Below are positions 41,619 to 50,997 of a stretch of 60,659 nt of DNA, piece after piece. The notes below the pieces were generated by a model. The model made no database searches and had not been told where the DNA came from. It saw only the letters and a program-made list of their open reading frames with translations. Position numbers and translations under genes: made by a program. Origin of the DNA: an uncultured Acetatifactor sp. (lineage in GTDB: Bacteria; Bacillota; Clostridia; Lachnospirales; Lachnospiraceae); the NCBI GenBank assembly GCA_947588705.1, contig CANPYT010000010.1, positions 1-60,659 of the forward strand, in the 5' to 3' direction. The stretch's first letter is position 1; every line of letters starts with the position of its first letter.

Positions 41619-43787
41619 TTATTTTGCCAACAGCATCATGATCTCGTTGCTTCTGGCGATAAATTTCGTCATCGCCTCAGGCGCCAGGGGAGCCTGCTGT
41701 ATCCGCGCCAGGTCGTAGAGCTGCTCGCAGATCATTTCCACGTTTTCGCCGTCCTGGTGCTCGGTGACATACTGTACCAGGGGATGGTTCGCGTTCAGGA
41801 TCAGCGTCTCGCCCTCGCCGCCGAAGCCGCCCATATTCATACCGGGCATGGAATACATCTTCATCATATCCTGCATACGCCTGGTCTCCTCGGACAGGGT
41901 AAGCACGGAGGAGATCTTCTTGTTCTTCAGCTTCTCCACCTTAATGGTGATCTTATCGTTCTTCAGGGCCTTCTTCATGATCTTTCCGATGGCCTCCGCC
42001 TGCTCCTCAAACTCTTTCTCTGCCTTTTTGGATGTCTTTGACTTGAGCGCGTCGGTCACATCCGCGTCAATGCGCTGGAAACGGATGCCCTCATTCTTGG
42101 ACTCCAGCTGGGAGATAAAGGGCTGGTCGATATTGTGGGTCAGGATCACCGCATCCATCTTCGCGGCCTTGAACATGTTGATGTACTGGCTCTGCTGCTG
42201 CTCGTCGGTGACATAGTAAATGATCTTTTCCTTCTTCTCTTCCGCGTCCTTGCCGTCCGTTTCTCCCTCTTCCGTATCGTCCGCTTTCTTTTCCTCCGCG
42301 GCATCGGACACCACTTCGGCTTCTACCTTATTGCCTTCTTCGTCTACGGCATTTTCGGAGGACTCTGCGCCGTCCTCTTCCTCCTGGGGTTTGATCTCCA
42401 GGCACTCGGGCAGGGTCAGGTACTTGCCCTCCAGGTTCTTAAAGAGGATATAGTCATTCATCCTCTCACAGAATTTGTCATCCTTCAGGCAGCCGAACTT
42501 GATGAAGGGGCTGATATCATCCCAGTATTTGTCGTACTCTTCCTTCTCAGTCTTGCACATTCCGGACAGCTTGTCCGCCACCTTCTTGGTAATATATTCT
42601 GAGATCTTCTTCACAAAGCCGTCGTTCTGCAGGGCGCTCCTGGACACGTTCAGGGGCAGGTCAGGGCAATCGATGACACCCTTTAACAGGAGCAAAAACT
42701 CCGGGATCACCTCTTTGATGTTGTCGGCGATAAACACCTGATTGTTGTAGAGCTTGATGGTTCCCTCGATGGATTCATATTCCATGTTGATCTTGGGGAA
42801 GTAAAGGATCCCCTTCAGGTTAAACGGGTAATCCATATTCAGGTGGATCCAGAAAAGCGGCTCCTTGTAATCCTGGAACACCTTCCTGTAAAACTCCTGG
42901 TACTCCTCCTTGGTGCAGTTGTTGGGATGCTTTGTCCAGAGGGGCTCCGTCTCGTTCAAAAGTTCCGGGCGCTTGCGGATCTTAAGTTTTTTCGGCTCCG
43001 GCTCTTTCTCCTTTTCCCCGCCGTCCGCTCCGGAAGCCGCCTCTTCTTTCTCGCCTTTTTCCTCTTTTTCTTCCTTCTTCTCCGGAAGGATCTCCTCTAT
43101 GACAACGTCGTCCTCCCGCTTCTCATCCTCCCGGATGATCTGGGTCTCCTGGCTGTTGGCCTTGGAGAGGTAGATCTCCGTAGGCATGAAAGAACAGTAC
43201 TTTTTGATGACTTCCCTGGCCTTGTATTCGTTGCAGAACTCAAGGCAGTCCTCGTTCAGGAACAGGGTGATCGTCGTTCCGACTTCCGCCTTGTCGCCCT
43301 CTTCCATGGTGAACTGGGTTCCTCCGTCGCACTCCCAGTGCACGGGTTTTGCGTCCTGTTTATAGGACAGGCTGTCAATGTGCACCTCGTCCGCCACCAT
43401 AAACGCCGAATAAAATCCCAGGCCGAAATGTCCGATGATCTGATCCGCGTTGCTCTTGTCCTTATATTTCTCGATGAAATCCGTGGCGCCGGAAAATGCG
43501 ATCTGGTTAATGTACTCCTCCACTTCGTCGGCGGTCATGCCAAGCCCGTTATCGGTAAAGGTGAGGGTCTTGTCCTCCGGGTCCACCACCACGCTGATCC
43601 TCGCCTGGAAGCCCTCGGGCAGGGTATACTCCCCCATCATGTCCAGCTTCTTCAGCTTTGTCACCGCGTCACAGCCGTTGGAGATCAGCTCCCGGTAAAA
43701 AATGTCATGGTCCGAGTAGAGCCATTTCTTGATGATCGGAAAAATGTTTTCACTGTGAATGGACAAATTTCCTGTTTTTGCTGCCAT
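41619..43787 (-). CDS. htpG: HtpG (Hsp90) with two acidic linkers
   Basis: A 722-residue Hsp90 chaperone. The N-terminal GHKL ATPase domain has LISNGCDAVTKL, FTDNGLGMTADE, FSGATDFIEKY and GHFGLGFYSAFMVAD. The middle domain has the catalytic Arg segment LNVSRSALQNDG. Bacterial HtpG is usually about 620-640 residues and lacks the eukaryotic charged linker. Here there is a Glu/Lys-rich stretch at about 216-269, in the linker position, and a second Asp/Glu-rich stretch at about 467-520 in the middle domain. I start at ATG 43787 (AAAGGAG, 8-base spacer). A perfect CIRCE operator lies upstream, so HrcA control is expected. Confidence 0.95.
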   Translation of the reverse strand: MAAKTGNLSIHSENIFPIIKKWLYSDHDIFYRELISNGCDAVTKLKKLDMMGEYTLPEGFQARISVVVDPEDKTLTFTDNGLGMTADEVEEYINQIAFSGATDFIEKYKDKSNADQIIGHFGLGFYSAFMVADEVHIDSLSYKQDAKPVHWECDGGTQFTMEEGDKAEVGTTITLFLNEDCLEFCNEYKAREVIKKYCSFMPTEIYLSKANSQETQIIREDEKREDDVVIEEILPEKKEEKEEKGEKEEAASGADGGEKEKEPEPKKLKIRKRPELLNETEPLWTKHPNNCTKEEYQEFYRKVFQDYKEPLFWIHLNMDYPFNLKGILYFPKINMEYESIEGTIKLYNNQVFIADNIKEVIPEFLLLLKGVIDCPDLPLNVSRSALQNDGFVKKISEYITKKVADKLSGMCKTEKEEYDKYWDDISPFIKFGCLKDDKFCERMNDYILFKNLEGKYLTLPECLEIKPQEEEDGAESSENAVDEEGNKVEAEVVSDAAEEKKADDTEEGETDGKDAEEKKEKIIYYVTDEQQQSQYINMFKAAKMDAVILTHNIDQPFISQLESKNEGIRFQRIDADVTDALKSKTSKKAEKEFEEQAEAIGKIMKKALKNDKITIKVEKLKNKKISSVLTLSEETRRMQDMMKMYSMPGMNMGGFGGEGETLILNANHPLVQYVTEHQDGENVEMICEQLYDLARIQQAPLAPEAMTKFIARSNEIMMLLAK

Positions 43788-43822
43788 TTCTGTCACTCCT
43801 TTTGATTTTGATTTCTTTACTA

Positions 43823-43851
43823 AGTGTATCCCCTGGAAAATGGATTGTCAA
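43823..43851 (-). promoter_or_regulatory. htpG promoter
   Basis: Minus-strand TTGACA (43851-43846), a 17-base spacer, and TACACT (43828-43823). CIRCE ends 7 bases upstream of the -35 box. Confidence 0.75.
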
Positions 43852-43858
43852 CATAAAA

Positions 43859-43885
43859 TTAGCACTCATTTTAGATGAGTGCTAA
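43859..43885. promoter_or_regulatory. CIRCE operator (HrcA binding site)
   Basis: TTAGCACTC (43859-43867), 9 bases, then GAGTGCTAA (43877-43885): an exact match to the CIRCE consensus. HrcA represses class I heat-shock genes from this site, normally groE and dnaK. Confidence 0.95.
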
Positions 43886-43953
43886 TAATCGCCGGAAAAT
43901 CCCGTATTTTCGGCATCCGCCGCTTTCTAAAATTTTTGTAAACTGCTTGCCGC

Positions 43954-45030
43954 TCAGGGGAAGTACCTGTCATATACCTCGAAAAAACTGTCGGTGGTCA
44001 CATTTTCATCGTGAAGGAAGGCCACCTGCTGCCACAATTCCTCGTTCAGGCTCCGGCTCAGCTTTTCCACAAAGGCGTCATACTCCTGCCCAAACGCTTC
44101 CCGCCTGCGCTCCTCCACGATCTCCAGCTTATTTGCGTCCGTCTGCTCCCGGTCAAAGGTGTTGACGCATTTGATGATATGGTACCCGCTCTCCGTCTCT
44201 ATGACCTGGCTGATCTCGTCCGTCTCCAGGGCGAAGGCCGCGTCCTCAAACGCCTTGTCCATCTCCCCCTTGCCGAAGGAATAAGTTACCGTCGTATCCT
44301 CGCTGTAGCGGGACGCCAGATCCGTAAAGCTCTGTTCCCCCGCCACCGCCTGCTCCCGGATGGCACAGGCCCGCTCATAGACATCCTCCTTCATTTCCTC
44401 CGTGTAAGCCACCCTCGCTCCCGTGCCGTCGGTGGTATAGGTTTTCAGGAGGATGTGCTGCACCGTGATCGTCCTGGCCTCATCGTCGCTGATCTCCGGA
44501 TTGACATCCTGGATGATATCCTGATAGACCTTGTCCGCAAGCGCGTATTCCCGGTACATCTGGGCGATGGATTCCTGGCTGACCCCCAGCAGTTCCGCTT
44601 CCTCCCGGCTCAGCGACTGAAAATAGGACTGCGCCGCCTGCCCTGCCAGCTCCTCCTCCTGTTCCGAGAGCTCCAGCCCCTTATCCTGGGCCAGGAGATA
44701 CATGGTCTTGATCTGCGCCACTTTGGCCAGCACCATCTCCTTTACGTTCTCCTCCAGCGTGACCCCGTCCAGGGATACCTTCCATACCTCCGGCCCGTAC
44801 ACCTCCTCGTACTGGTTCTGGGAATTTGTCAGGTACAGCATCAGCTCCGGCAGGGTACAGGCGGCGCTGCCGATGCGGAACACCTCATCCTCCCCAAATC
44901 CCGTGGTAAACACCACAGTAGCCCTGCTGCACGCCCCCAAAAACGCCAGGCACAGGATAAGTGCCGCCGCGGTTTTCAGGCGGCGCCCCGCCGCCCGCCG
45001 GAGCCCTCCATACCGGTTTCTATCTCTCAT
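43954..45030 (-). CDS. PrsA-like peptidylprolyl isomerase lipoprotein
   Basis: A 358-residue secreted foldase of the SurA/PrsA type. A basic N-terminus leads to the signal TAAALILCLAFLGACS, whose lipobox Cys would be lipidated. A SurA-N-like helical region follows. A parvulin (PpiC) domain begins at TVQHILLKT and contains FTDLASRYSEDTT, FGKGEMDKAFEDAAFAL and ESGYHIIKCV. It would assist folding of exported proteins at the outer face of the membrane. The start at 45030 has GAGGGAG; a GTG at 45057 overlapping the sbcC stop is an alternative. It lies 24 bases after sbcC. Confidence 0.88.
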   Translation of the reverse strand: MRDRNRYGGLRRAAGRRLKTAAALILCLAFLGACSRATVVFTTGFGEDEVFRIGSAACTLPELMLYLTNSQNQYEEVYGPEVWKVSLDGVTLEENVKEMVLAKVAQIKTMYLLAQDKGLELSEQEEELAGQAAQSYFQSLSREEAELLGVSQESIAQMYREYALADKVYQDIIQDVNPEISDDEARTITVQHILLKTYTTDGTGARVAYTEEMKEDVYERACAIREQAVAGEQSFTDLASRYSEDTTVTYSFGKGEMDKAFEDAAFALETDEISQVIETESGYHIIKCVNTFDREQTDANKLEIVEERRREAFGQEYDAFVEKLSRSLNEELWQQVAFLHDENVTTDSFFEVYDRYFP

Positions 45031-45053
45031 ACTCCCTCGTCCTTTCCGTCTTC

Positions 45054-48000
45054 TCACAAATCACCCGCAAACTCTATCCGGCTGCCGTTCCTGCTCTTGA
45101 CGATCCGTATCTGCTGGGGAATGCTTTCCACCAGCTCCTCCCGATGGCTTATGATCCCCACCAGCTTGTTTGTCCCGGACAGCTGCGTCAGGATCTCCAT
45201 GGCGTTTCCCATGGACTTCCGGTCCAGGGTGCCGAACCCTTCGTCCACAAACAGGGCGTCCATCTGTACGCCTCCCAGATGGGCGGATACGGTATCGGAA
45301 AGCCCCAGGGCCAGGCTGAGGGACGCCTTAAAGCTCTCCCCGCCGGAGAGACAGCTCACCGGCCTCCTGTGCCCTGTAAAGTTGTCGAGCACTTCCAGGT
45401 CGAGGAAAGTATTGCTCCTCTTCTCGGGCGGGTCCTCCCGGCGGTACAGCACATACTGCCCGTCGCTCATAGGCAGCAGCCTGCGGTTCGCCGCCCGGAT
45501 GATCGTGTCAAACCCGGCGGCCTGAATATATTGCTCCAAGGTGATCCTGCCCTTTCCCGTCATCCCCCTCACAAGCTGGTACAGCCGCAGGCAGACCCCG
45601 TATTCCCCCCGGTATTTCTCCAGCTCCTCCCGAAGCCTGGAAATGTTCCTCCGCTTCTCCTCGTTACTCTGGAGCCTGTACCCGATCCGGCCCTTCCGGC
45701 CGCGAAGGGCCTCCACTTTCTCCTCCTGGGCCTCCGTCTCCCGCTGGAGCTCGTCTATATCCACGATCTTTCTTCCCTTAGCGTCCGCCTCCGCCTGCTT
45801 CAACTGCGCCGCGTTGGTGTTCACCGCCTGGCGGTACTGCCGTATCCGCTCTTCCTCCCCGGCCAGGCGCTCTTCCGTGACAACCTGCGCCAGGAAAGCC
45901 TCCCTGCTTTGAAACTTGCGGTTTTTCAGCCCCTCCTCAAAGTTTTTTTCCAGCCGCCCTTCTTCCCGCCGCCTTTTTTCCAGGGTTTCCTGCATCGTGC
46001 CCAGCTTTGCCGCAAGCCCGGCTTCCGCCTTCTCCGCCTCCGCCTTTGCCCGGTCGGCCCGGCCGATGGCCTGTCCTATGTCCTCCGCCTCCTTCTGAAA
46101 CTGCAGGCATGACGCCTCCGCAGCCTCCCAGCTCTCGTAGGGAAGTTCGGACAGAGCTCCCAGGAGCGCGGTCTTTTCCGCCAGCGCCCCCGCGTTCTCC
46201 CGGCTGCGCACGGAATGTTCCTTTTTCCTTTTTTCCAGACTCTCCATGCCTGCGCCCCTGGCCTGCTCCAGGGCGGTCCGGGCTTCCCTCAGCCGTGCGC
46301 ACTCCCCTTCCAGCGCCTTTTCCCGGCGGGCATACCGGGAGATCCGCTCCCGGGCCTCCTCCCGGGCTTTTTCCAGGTCATGGAAAACTTCCTCCGGCTG
46401 CTTCCGCTCCCACGATCCTTCCCGGTCCCACCGTTCCCAAGGCCCGCTGCCGCCCGCTTCCCCGTCCGAGATACCTGTGTCTTCCCAAAGTTCGCTCCCC
46501 AGGCAGTCCGAAGCGTCCGACAGCAGCCTGCTCCCCATGGCCTCATAGGCGGTCTTTTCCTTTTCCGCCACCGCAAGCGCCTGATCCTTTTCCTCTTCCG
46601 CCTGCCTCTCCCTGTCCTGCAATTCCAGGACCCTTTCCTCCGAGACAGATTCCTCCGGCAGGGAGGCCGGTTCCGGGTGGTGCGTGGAACCACAGACCGG
46701 GCACTTGCTCCCTTCCTTCAGATCTCTGGCCAGGATCCCCGCCCGGCACCTTTCCAGCGCCGCCTCGGCGTCCTGTCTCTCTATCCGGAAGGCCCGAAAT
46801 TCCTCCTGCCTTTTCTCAAACCGCTTTTGGGCCTGGCGAAAAGCTTTTTCCTTCTTCCGGTACTCCGGGATGCTTTTTTCCAGAAGCTCCTTCAGCCGGC
46901 TCTCCATCTCCGCAAGCTTCTGCTTCCGGTTCCTGAGATCCACCAGCTGCTCCGGCTTCTCTCCCAGGTCAGCCGTCTCCGCCTCAAGGCCGCCGATCCT
47001 TTCCTTAAGCTTCCCTTCTTCCTCCGCCAGCAGCCCCTCCTCCTCTTTCAGCTTCGCCTCTGTCTCCCGAAGCCGCTTCTCCTGGGCCGCAAGCGTATCC
47101 CGCTGCAGGTATTTCTGCCGGTCTTCGCTGATCTTCTCCGCCTGCCGCTGAAGCTCCCTGGCCCTGGGCTCCGCCTTTCGGCTTTCCTCCGCCTGCGCGG
47201 CCGCCCGGGCGGACTCCTCCTTTGCCCTGTCCAGCGCCTGGGCCTCCTTGCGGATCTCCTGGCAGATGGCATCCGTCTCCTTCCGCTTCTCTGTCCAGGC
47301 ATCGTACAAGGGCTTTACCTCCCTTGTCGCCAGTTTCCTGCGCTCCAGCCCGTCCGCCAGTTCCCTTATCTCCCCCAGCAGCCCATCCAGCGCTTTCTTT
47401 TCCTCCAAAAGATCAGCGTATCGCTGCACAAAACGGTTTTGTGTCTTGGCGATGGCCAGCGCCTCCTTCTTTTCCCCCAGAAGCTTCTCTTCCCGCCCGG
47501 CTTCCATTTCCGCCTTTTCCAGCTCTTCCCGGTCCTCCGCCGCGACCTTGTCCAGGATCTCCAGAAACTCCTCCACATTCCACGCGCTTTTGCTCTCCCG
47601 GGCATTCTTCTGCAGGATCTCAAGCTCCTCCCGCAGGCCGCTTTCCTCCCGTGCCGCCGCGTCCCCAAAATACTGGAGGATACGGTCTTCCACTTCCTTT
47701 TTCCCGGCGCCCTTTTCGTCCAGGCGCTCTTTCAGCAAAAATTCGATCTTTTGATAGCCTTCCGTCTGGAAGATTTTCCTCAGGATCCCCGTTCGTTCCT
47801 CTGTCCTGGCGTTGAGCAGATCGTAAAACTCCCCCTGGGCGATCATGGCGATCTGTTTGAACTGCCTTGCATCTATATGAAGGATCTCCACCAACGCCGC
47901 GTTCACATTCTTTACGCCCTCCACAGGGACGTCCTCCCCGCAGGTCAGGCAGGCTTTTTCCTTCTCCAGGACCATACCCTTCCCCCGCTGGCGCGGCCTT

Positions 48001-48299
48001 TCATATGCCGGGCTCCTGCGGACCTTATATTCTTTCCCCTGATGCTCAAAGAAAAACTCCACGTAGCTTTCCGTGCCGTCTTTCGCGTATTCGCTGCGCA
48101 TGTTCTGGGTTCCCCGGTAGCTGCCGCTGCTCTCCCCGTAAAGGGCAAAGCAGATGGCGTCAAACAGCGTCGTCTTTCCCGCCCCCGTATCCCCCGAGAT
48201 CAGAAACAGCCCCCGCTCTTCAAATTGTTCAAATTCTATGGGCGGCATAGCGTCCGCATAAGGCCCGATGGCGCTGAGGATCAATTTAATCGGCTTCAT
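45054..48299 (-). CDS. sbcC: SbcC, ATPase subunit of the SbcCD nuclease
   Basis: A 1081-residue SMC-like/Rad50-type ATPase. Walker A is SGDTGAGKTTLFDAI (35-49). Two long coiled coils flank a zinc hook, SKCPVCGSTHHPEP, near residue 530. The C-terminal head has the signature CLSGGESFKASLSLALGLSD and Walker B MDALFVDEGFGTLD. With SbcD it forms the Mre11/Rad50-like complex that opens hairpins and processes protein-blocked ends. The gene overlaps sbcD by 14 bases. That activity is notable in a genome with many palindromic repeats, although the link is only inferred. Confidence 0.96.
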   Translation of the reverse strand: MKPIKLILSAIGPYADAMPPIEFEQFEERGLFLISGDTGAGKTTLFDAICFALYGESSGSYRGTQNMRSEYAKDGTESYVEFFFEHQGKEYKVRRSPAYERPRQRGKGMVLEKEKACLTCGEDVPVEGVKNVNAALVEILHIDARQFKQIAMIAQGEFYDLLNARTEERTGILRKIFQTEGYQKIEFLLKERLDEKGAGKKEVEDRILQYFGDAAAREESGLREELEILQKNARESKSAWNVEEFLEILDKVAAEDREELEKAEMEAGREEKLLGEKKEALAIAKTQNRFVQRYADLLEEKKALDGLLGEIRELADGLERRKLATREVKPLYDAWTEKRKETDAICQEIRKEAQALDRAKEESARAAAQAEESRKAEPRARELQRQAEKISEDRQKYLQRDTLAAQEKRLRETEAKLKEEEGLLAEEEGKLKERIGGLEAETADLGEKPEQLVDLRNRKQKLAEMESRLKELLEKSIPEYRKKEKAFRQAQKRFEKRQEEFRAFRIERQDAEAALERCRAGILARDLKEGSKCPVCGSTHHPEPASLPEESVSEERVLELQDRERQAEEEKDQALAVAEKEKTAYEAMGSRLLSDASDCLGSELWEDTGISDGEAGGSGPWERWDREGSWERKQPEEVFHDLEKAREEARERISRYARREKALEGECARLREARTALEQARGAGMESLEKRKKEHSVRSRENAGALAEKTALLGALSELPYESWEAAEASCLQFQKEAEDIGQAIGRADRAKAEAEKAEAGLAAKLGTMQETLEKRRREEGRLEKNFEEGLKNRKFQSREAFLAQVVTEERLAGEEERIRQYRQAVNTNAAQLKQAEADAKGRKIVDIDELQRETEAQEEKVEALRGRKGRIGYRLQSNEEKRRNISRLREELEKYRGEYGVCLRLYQLVRGMTGKGRITLEQYIQAAGFDTIIRAANRRLLPMSDGQYVLYRREDPPEKRSNTFLDLEVLDNFTGHRRPVSCLSGGESFKASLSLALGLSDTVSAHLGGVQMDALFVDEGFGTLDRKSMGNAMEILTQLSGTNKLVGIISHREELVESIPQQIRIVKSRNGSRIEFAGDL

Positions 48300-49443
48300 C
48301 AGTCACACCCGCCTCTCCCGCCACAAGATTTATCAGCTGCTCCTCTTCCCTGCTCATATCGCATCCGTACACAAAGCGATAAAAGTCGGAGAACAGCTCA
48401 GGGAAGGACTTTTCCTCGATGTCCTGCCCGGGATCCGCCTCCCCCATCTCTCTCGTGTAGGCATTGTCATAGTCCAGCTTGACGGTATTGGGATAATACT
48501 GCCGGAAGATCCCCATGGCGTCCTGCTGCACCTCCTCATCCGTCAGCGTCACATAGATAAAGTCCTCCACATCCGTCCGGTTCCCCCTGTCCAGAAGCTG
48601 TTCCATTTTCCCCTTTAAATGCCGCATTTCCCTGAGCGGCTTAAGCCGCACCAGCTCCACGGACACATCCCCCTTTTCCCCCATGGTGACCACGGGGACC
48701 GACTTTTCATTGTTTACCTCGCTGACAGAATACTTTAAAGGGGAGCCGGAATACCTGACTTCCTCCCTCCCCACTTTCTGGGGCGAATGGATATGCCCCA
48801 GGGCAACATAGTCAAAATCGTCAAAGCAGTCGGCGCCGATCCGTTCCACCGTTCCCACAGCCCGGACCGCCGCGCTCTCGGAACCGCCCAGCACCGGATC
48901 TCCGCCGCGCCCTGCCACAAACTGGTGGGCTACAAGAAGGTTCCTGCCGCTTTTGTCAAGTTCCGTATGCGCCAACGCCGCCCGCACCGCACTGTCATAA
49001 TCGCGGATCTCCTCCTCCGGGAAGAAATGCCTTACCTGGGATGCCTTCACAAAGGGAAGCAGATAGACGTTGAGCTTTCCGTACTCATCCTCCAGCTCCC
49101 GCCTGCAGAGCTCGCCCTGGTACCCGGCGGAAATATACAGCCCGTTTGCCTGGAAAAGCCTGCTGCCAAAGCTCAGCCTCTGGTCGGAATCGTGGTTTCC
49201 GCTGATCAGGAAGGTTTTCCGCTTCCCCTCCGCCAGCCTGCTGATAAAAGCGTCAAACAGCCTTACCGCATCCTCGCCCGGGACGGCCCTGTCATACACA
49301 TCCCCGGCGATCAGCACCGCATCCGCCGCCTTCTCCTCCGCGATGTCCAATATTTGGTCCAAGATATACCGCTGATCGTCGATCAGGCTGAACTCGCCCA
49401 GCGTCTTTCCGATATGCAGGTCGCTCAAGTGCAAAAATCTCAT
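48286..49443 (-). CDS. sbcD: SbcD, nuclease subunit of SbcCD
   Basis: A 385-residue Mre11-type metallophosphoesterase. All metal motifs are visible: MRFLHLSDLHIGK, LIAGDVYDRAVP, LISGNHDSDQRL, LLVAHQFV and ALGHIHSPQ. A C-terminal SbcD capping domain follows. The start at 49443 is set by the family N-terminus; the longer frame adds 24 basic residues not found in the family. The stop overlaps the sbcC start by 14 bases, so the subunits are made together. Confidence 0.95.
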   Translation of the reverse strand: MRFLHLSDLHIGKTLGEFSLIDDQRYILDQILDIAEEKAADAVLIAGDVYDRAVPGEDAVRLFDAFISRLAEGKRKTFLISGNHDSDQRLSFGSRLFQANGLYISAGYQGELCRRELEDEYGKLNVYLLPFVKASQVRHFFPEEEIRDYDSAVRAALAHTELDKSGRNLLVAHQFVAGRGGDPVLGGSESAAVRAVGTVERIGADCFDDFDYVALGHIHSPQKVGREEVRYSGSPLKYSVSEVNNEKSVPVVTMGEKGDVSVELVRLKPLREMRHLKGKMEQLLDRGNRTDVEDFIYVTLTDEEVQQDAMGIFRQYYPNTVKLDYDNAYTREMGEADPGQDIEEKSFPELFSDFYRFVYGCDMSREEEQLINLVAGEAGVTDEAD

Positions 49444-49609
49444 CCGCCGCCTTTTCCTTTCCCTTTTTCCGAAAGCCCGCCCTGCCCGCGGCCCCCGCGT
49501 TTCCCCACAAGGCAAATTCCCGGGCCTGCATCTGGTAGTATCCTCTACCGGCCCGCAAACTCAGGAATCCGCTTCTTTTTGCTATACCTTTACTATACTT
49601 CTTATACTA

Positions 49610-49828
49610 TATCTTGCTATATCTTACTATATCTCTTGCTTACCATATCTCTTACTTGCTATATCTCTTACTATGCCATATCTCTTGCTTTGCCATATCT
49701 TTTGCTATGCCATATCTCTTACTATGCCATATCTCTTGCTTTGCCATATCTCTTGCTATGCCATATCTTTTGCTATGCCATATCTCTTGCTTGCCATATC
49801 TCTTACTATGCCATATCTTTTGCTATGC
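49610..49828. repeat. Minisatellite 3: 17-bp unit between ilvE and sbcD
   Basis: More than ten copies of CTATGCCATATCTCTTG with variants, continuing upstream as looser CTATATCTTG units from about 49579. It begins about 30 bases after the ilvE stop. The gap 49444-49858 holds no gene; nearer sbcD is a nested GC hairpin at about 49530-49560. Confidence 0.9.
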
Positions 49829-49858
49829 CTCAGCTCCAATGCCGGCCTGGCCTGGCTT

Positions 49859-50884
49859 TCACTCGATCACATGGATCCAGCCCGCAGGCGCTTCTATCCG
49901 GCCCATCTGGATTCCGGTCAGGGTGTCATAGAGCTTCTTCGTCACAGGGCCCATTTCCGTCATTCCGCTGGGCATACAGATCTCCCTGCCGTGGTCCACG
50001 ATCTTCCCCACCGGCGAGATCACCGCGGCGGTGCCGCAGAGGCCGCACTCCGCAAACTCCTTCACCTCGTCCAGGTAAACTTCCCTCTCCTCCACCTCAA
50101 GGCCGAGATACTCCCTGGCCACATGGACCAGCGAACGGCGGGTGATGGAAGGCAGGATGCTGTCGGACTTTGGCGTGACGATCTTATTGTCCTTTGTGAC
50201 AAACAAAAAGTTTGCCCCGCCCGTCTCCTCTACCTTGGTGCGGGTGCCGGGATCCAGGTACATATTCTCGTCATAGCCCTCCTTGTGCGCCGTCACGATC
50301 GCATGTAAGCTCATGGCGTAATTCAGGCCGGCTTTGATATTTCCCGTGCCGTGGGGAGCGGCCCTGTCAAAATCGCTGACCCGGATGGTGAGGGGTTTCG
50401 CGCCGCCCTTAAAATAAGGGCCCACGGGAGTACAGAAGATCCTAAACTGGTACTCTTCCGCCGGTTTTACCCCGATGACGGGATTGCTGCCGAACATATA
50501 AGGCCGCACATAAAGGGTAGCGCCGCTGCCGTAAGGCGGCACATATGCGGCGTTGGCAGCCACTGTCTTCGTCACGGCATCGACAAAGCGCTCCTTCGGA
50601 AATACAGGCATCTCCAGCCTCGCCGCGCTGGCCTCCAGACGCTCCGCGTTCAGATCAGGGCGGAAGGTGACGATATGTCCGTCTTCTGTGGTGTATGCTT
50701 TCAGGCCCTCGAAGACCGTCTGCGCATATTGCAGCACACCGGCGCATTCGTTCAGCACGATATTCGCGTCCTCCGTCAGCACACCCTCGTCCCAGGCGCC
50801 ATTCTTATAATTGGAGACATAGCGGCGGTCCGTCTGAACATAGCCGAAGCCGAGATTACTCCAGTCAATCTTTTTCTTTTCCAT
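49859..50884 (-). CDS. ilvE: Branched-chain amino acid aminotransferase
   Basis: A 341-residue PLP enzyme that makes or breaks leucine, isoleucine and valine by transamination. The fold-type IV motifs are FEGLKAY, RPDLNAERLEASAARLEMP, YVRPYMFGS and GNIKAGLNYAMSL, whose Lys binds PLP. EETGGANFLFV and FAECGLCGTAAVISPVG follow. It is monocistronic with its own promoter. The leader is short, so no T-box controls it. Confidence 0.95.
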   Translation of the reverse strand: MEKKKIDWSNLGFGYVQTDRRYVSNYKNGAWDEGVLTEDANIVLNECAGVLQYAQTVFEGLKAYTTEDGHIVTFRPDLNAERLEASAARLEMPVFPKERFVDAVTKTVAANAAYVPPYGSGATLYVRPYMFGSNPVIGVKPAEEYQFRIFCTPVGPYFKGGAKPLTIRVSDFDRAAPHGTGNIKAGLNYAMSLHAIVTAHKEGYDENMYLDPGTRTKVEETGGANFLFVTKDNKIVTPKSDSILPSITRRSLVHVAREYLGLEVEEREVYLDEVKEFAECGLCGTAAVISPVGKIVDHGREICMPSGMTEMGPVTKKLYDTLTGIQMGRIEAPAGWIHVIE

Positions 50885-50918
50885 GGGTATTCCCTTCTTT
50901 CCTGAATATTTTTAAAAC

Positions 50919-50947
50919 ATTATCGTACTTTTTCCGCCAAAAGTCAA
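50919..50947 (-). promoter_or_regulatory. ilvE promoter
   Basis: Minus-strand TTGACT (50947-50942), a 17-base spacer, and GATAAT (50924-50919), 35 bases before the ATG. Confidence 0.7.
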
Positions 50948-50997
50948 TACGAAATCCGCCCCTCGTCCGCCCTCCGCATCCTGCCGCCCACGGCAGT

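Noticed and set aside
46215..48482. 755-codon open frame on the plus strand opposite sbcC
   Set aside because: It is a shadow of the GC-rich sbcC codons; it is Leu/Pro/Arg-rich with no motif, while sbcC has Walker, hook and signature sequences.
49579..49828. Possible CRISPR array
   Set aside because: Units of 17 bp are contiguous with no unique spacers and no cas genes nearby; the same holds for the other three arrays.
50885..50997. T-box riboswitch before ilvE
   Set aside because: The promoter lies 35 bases before the ATG, leaving no room for a T-box leader.
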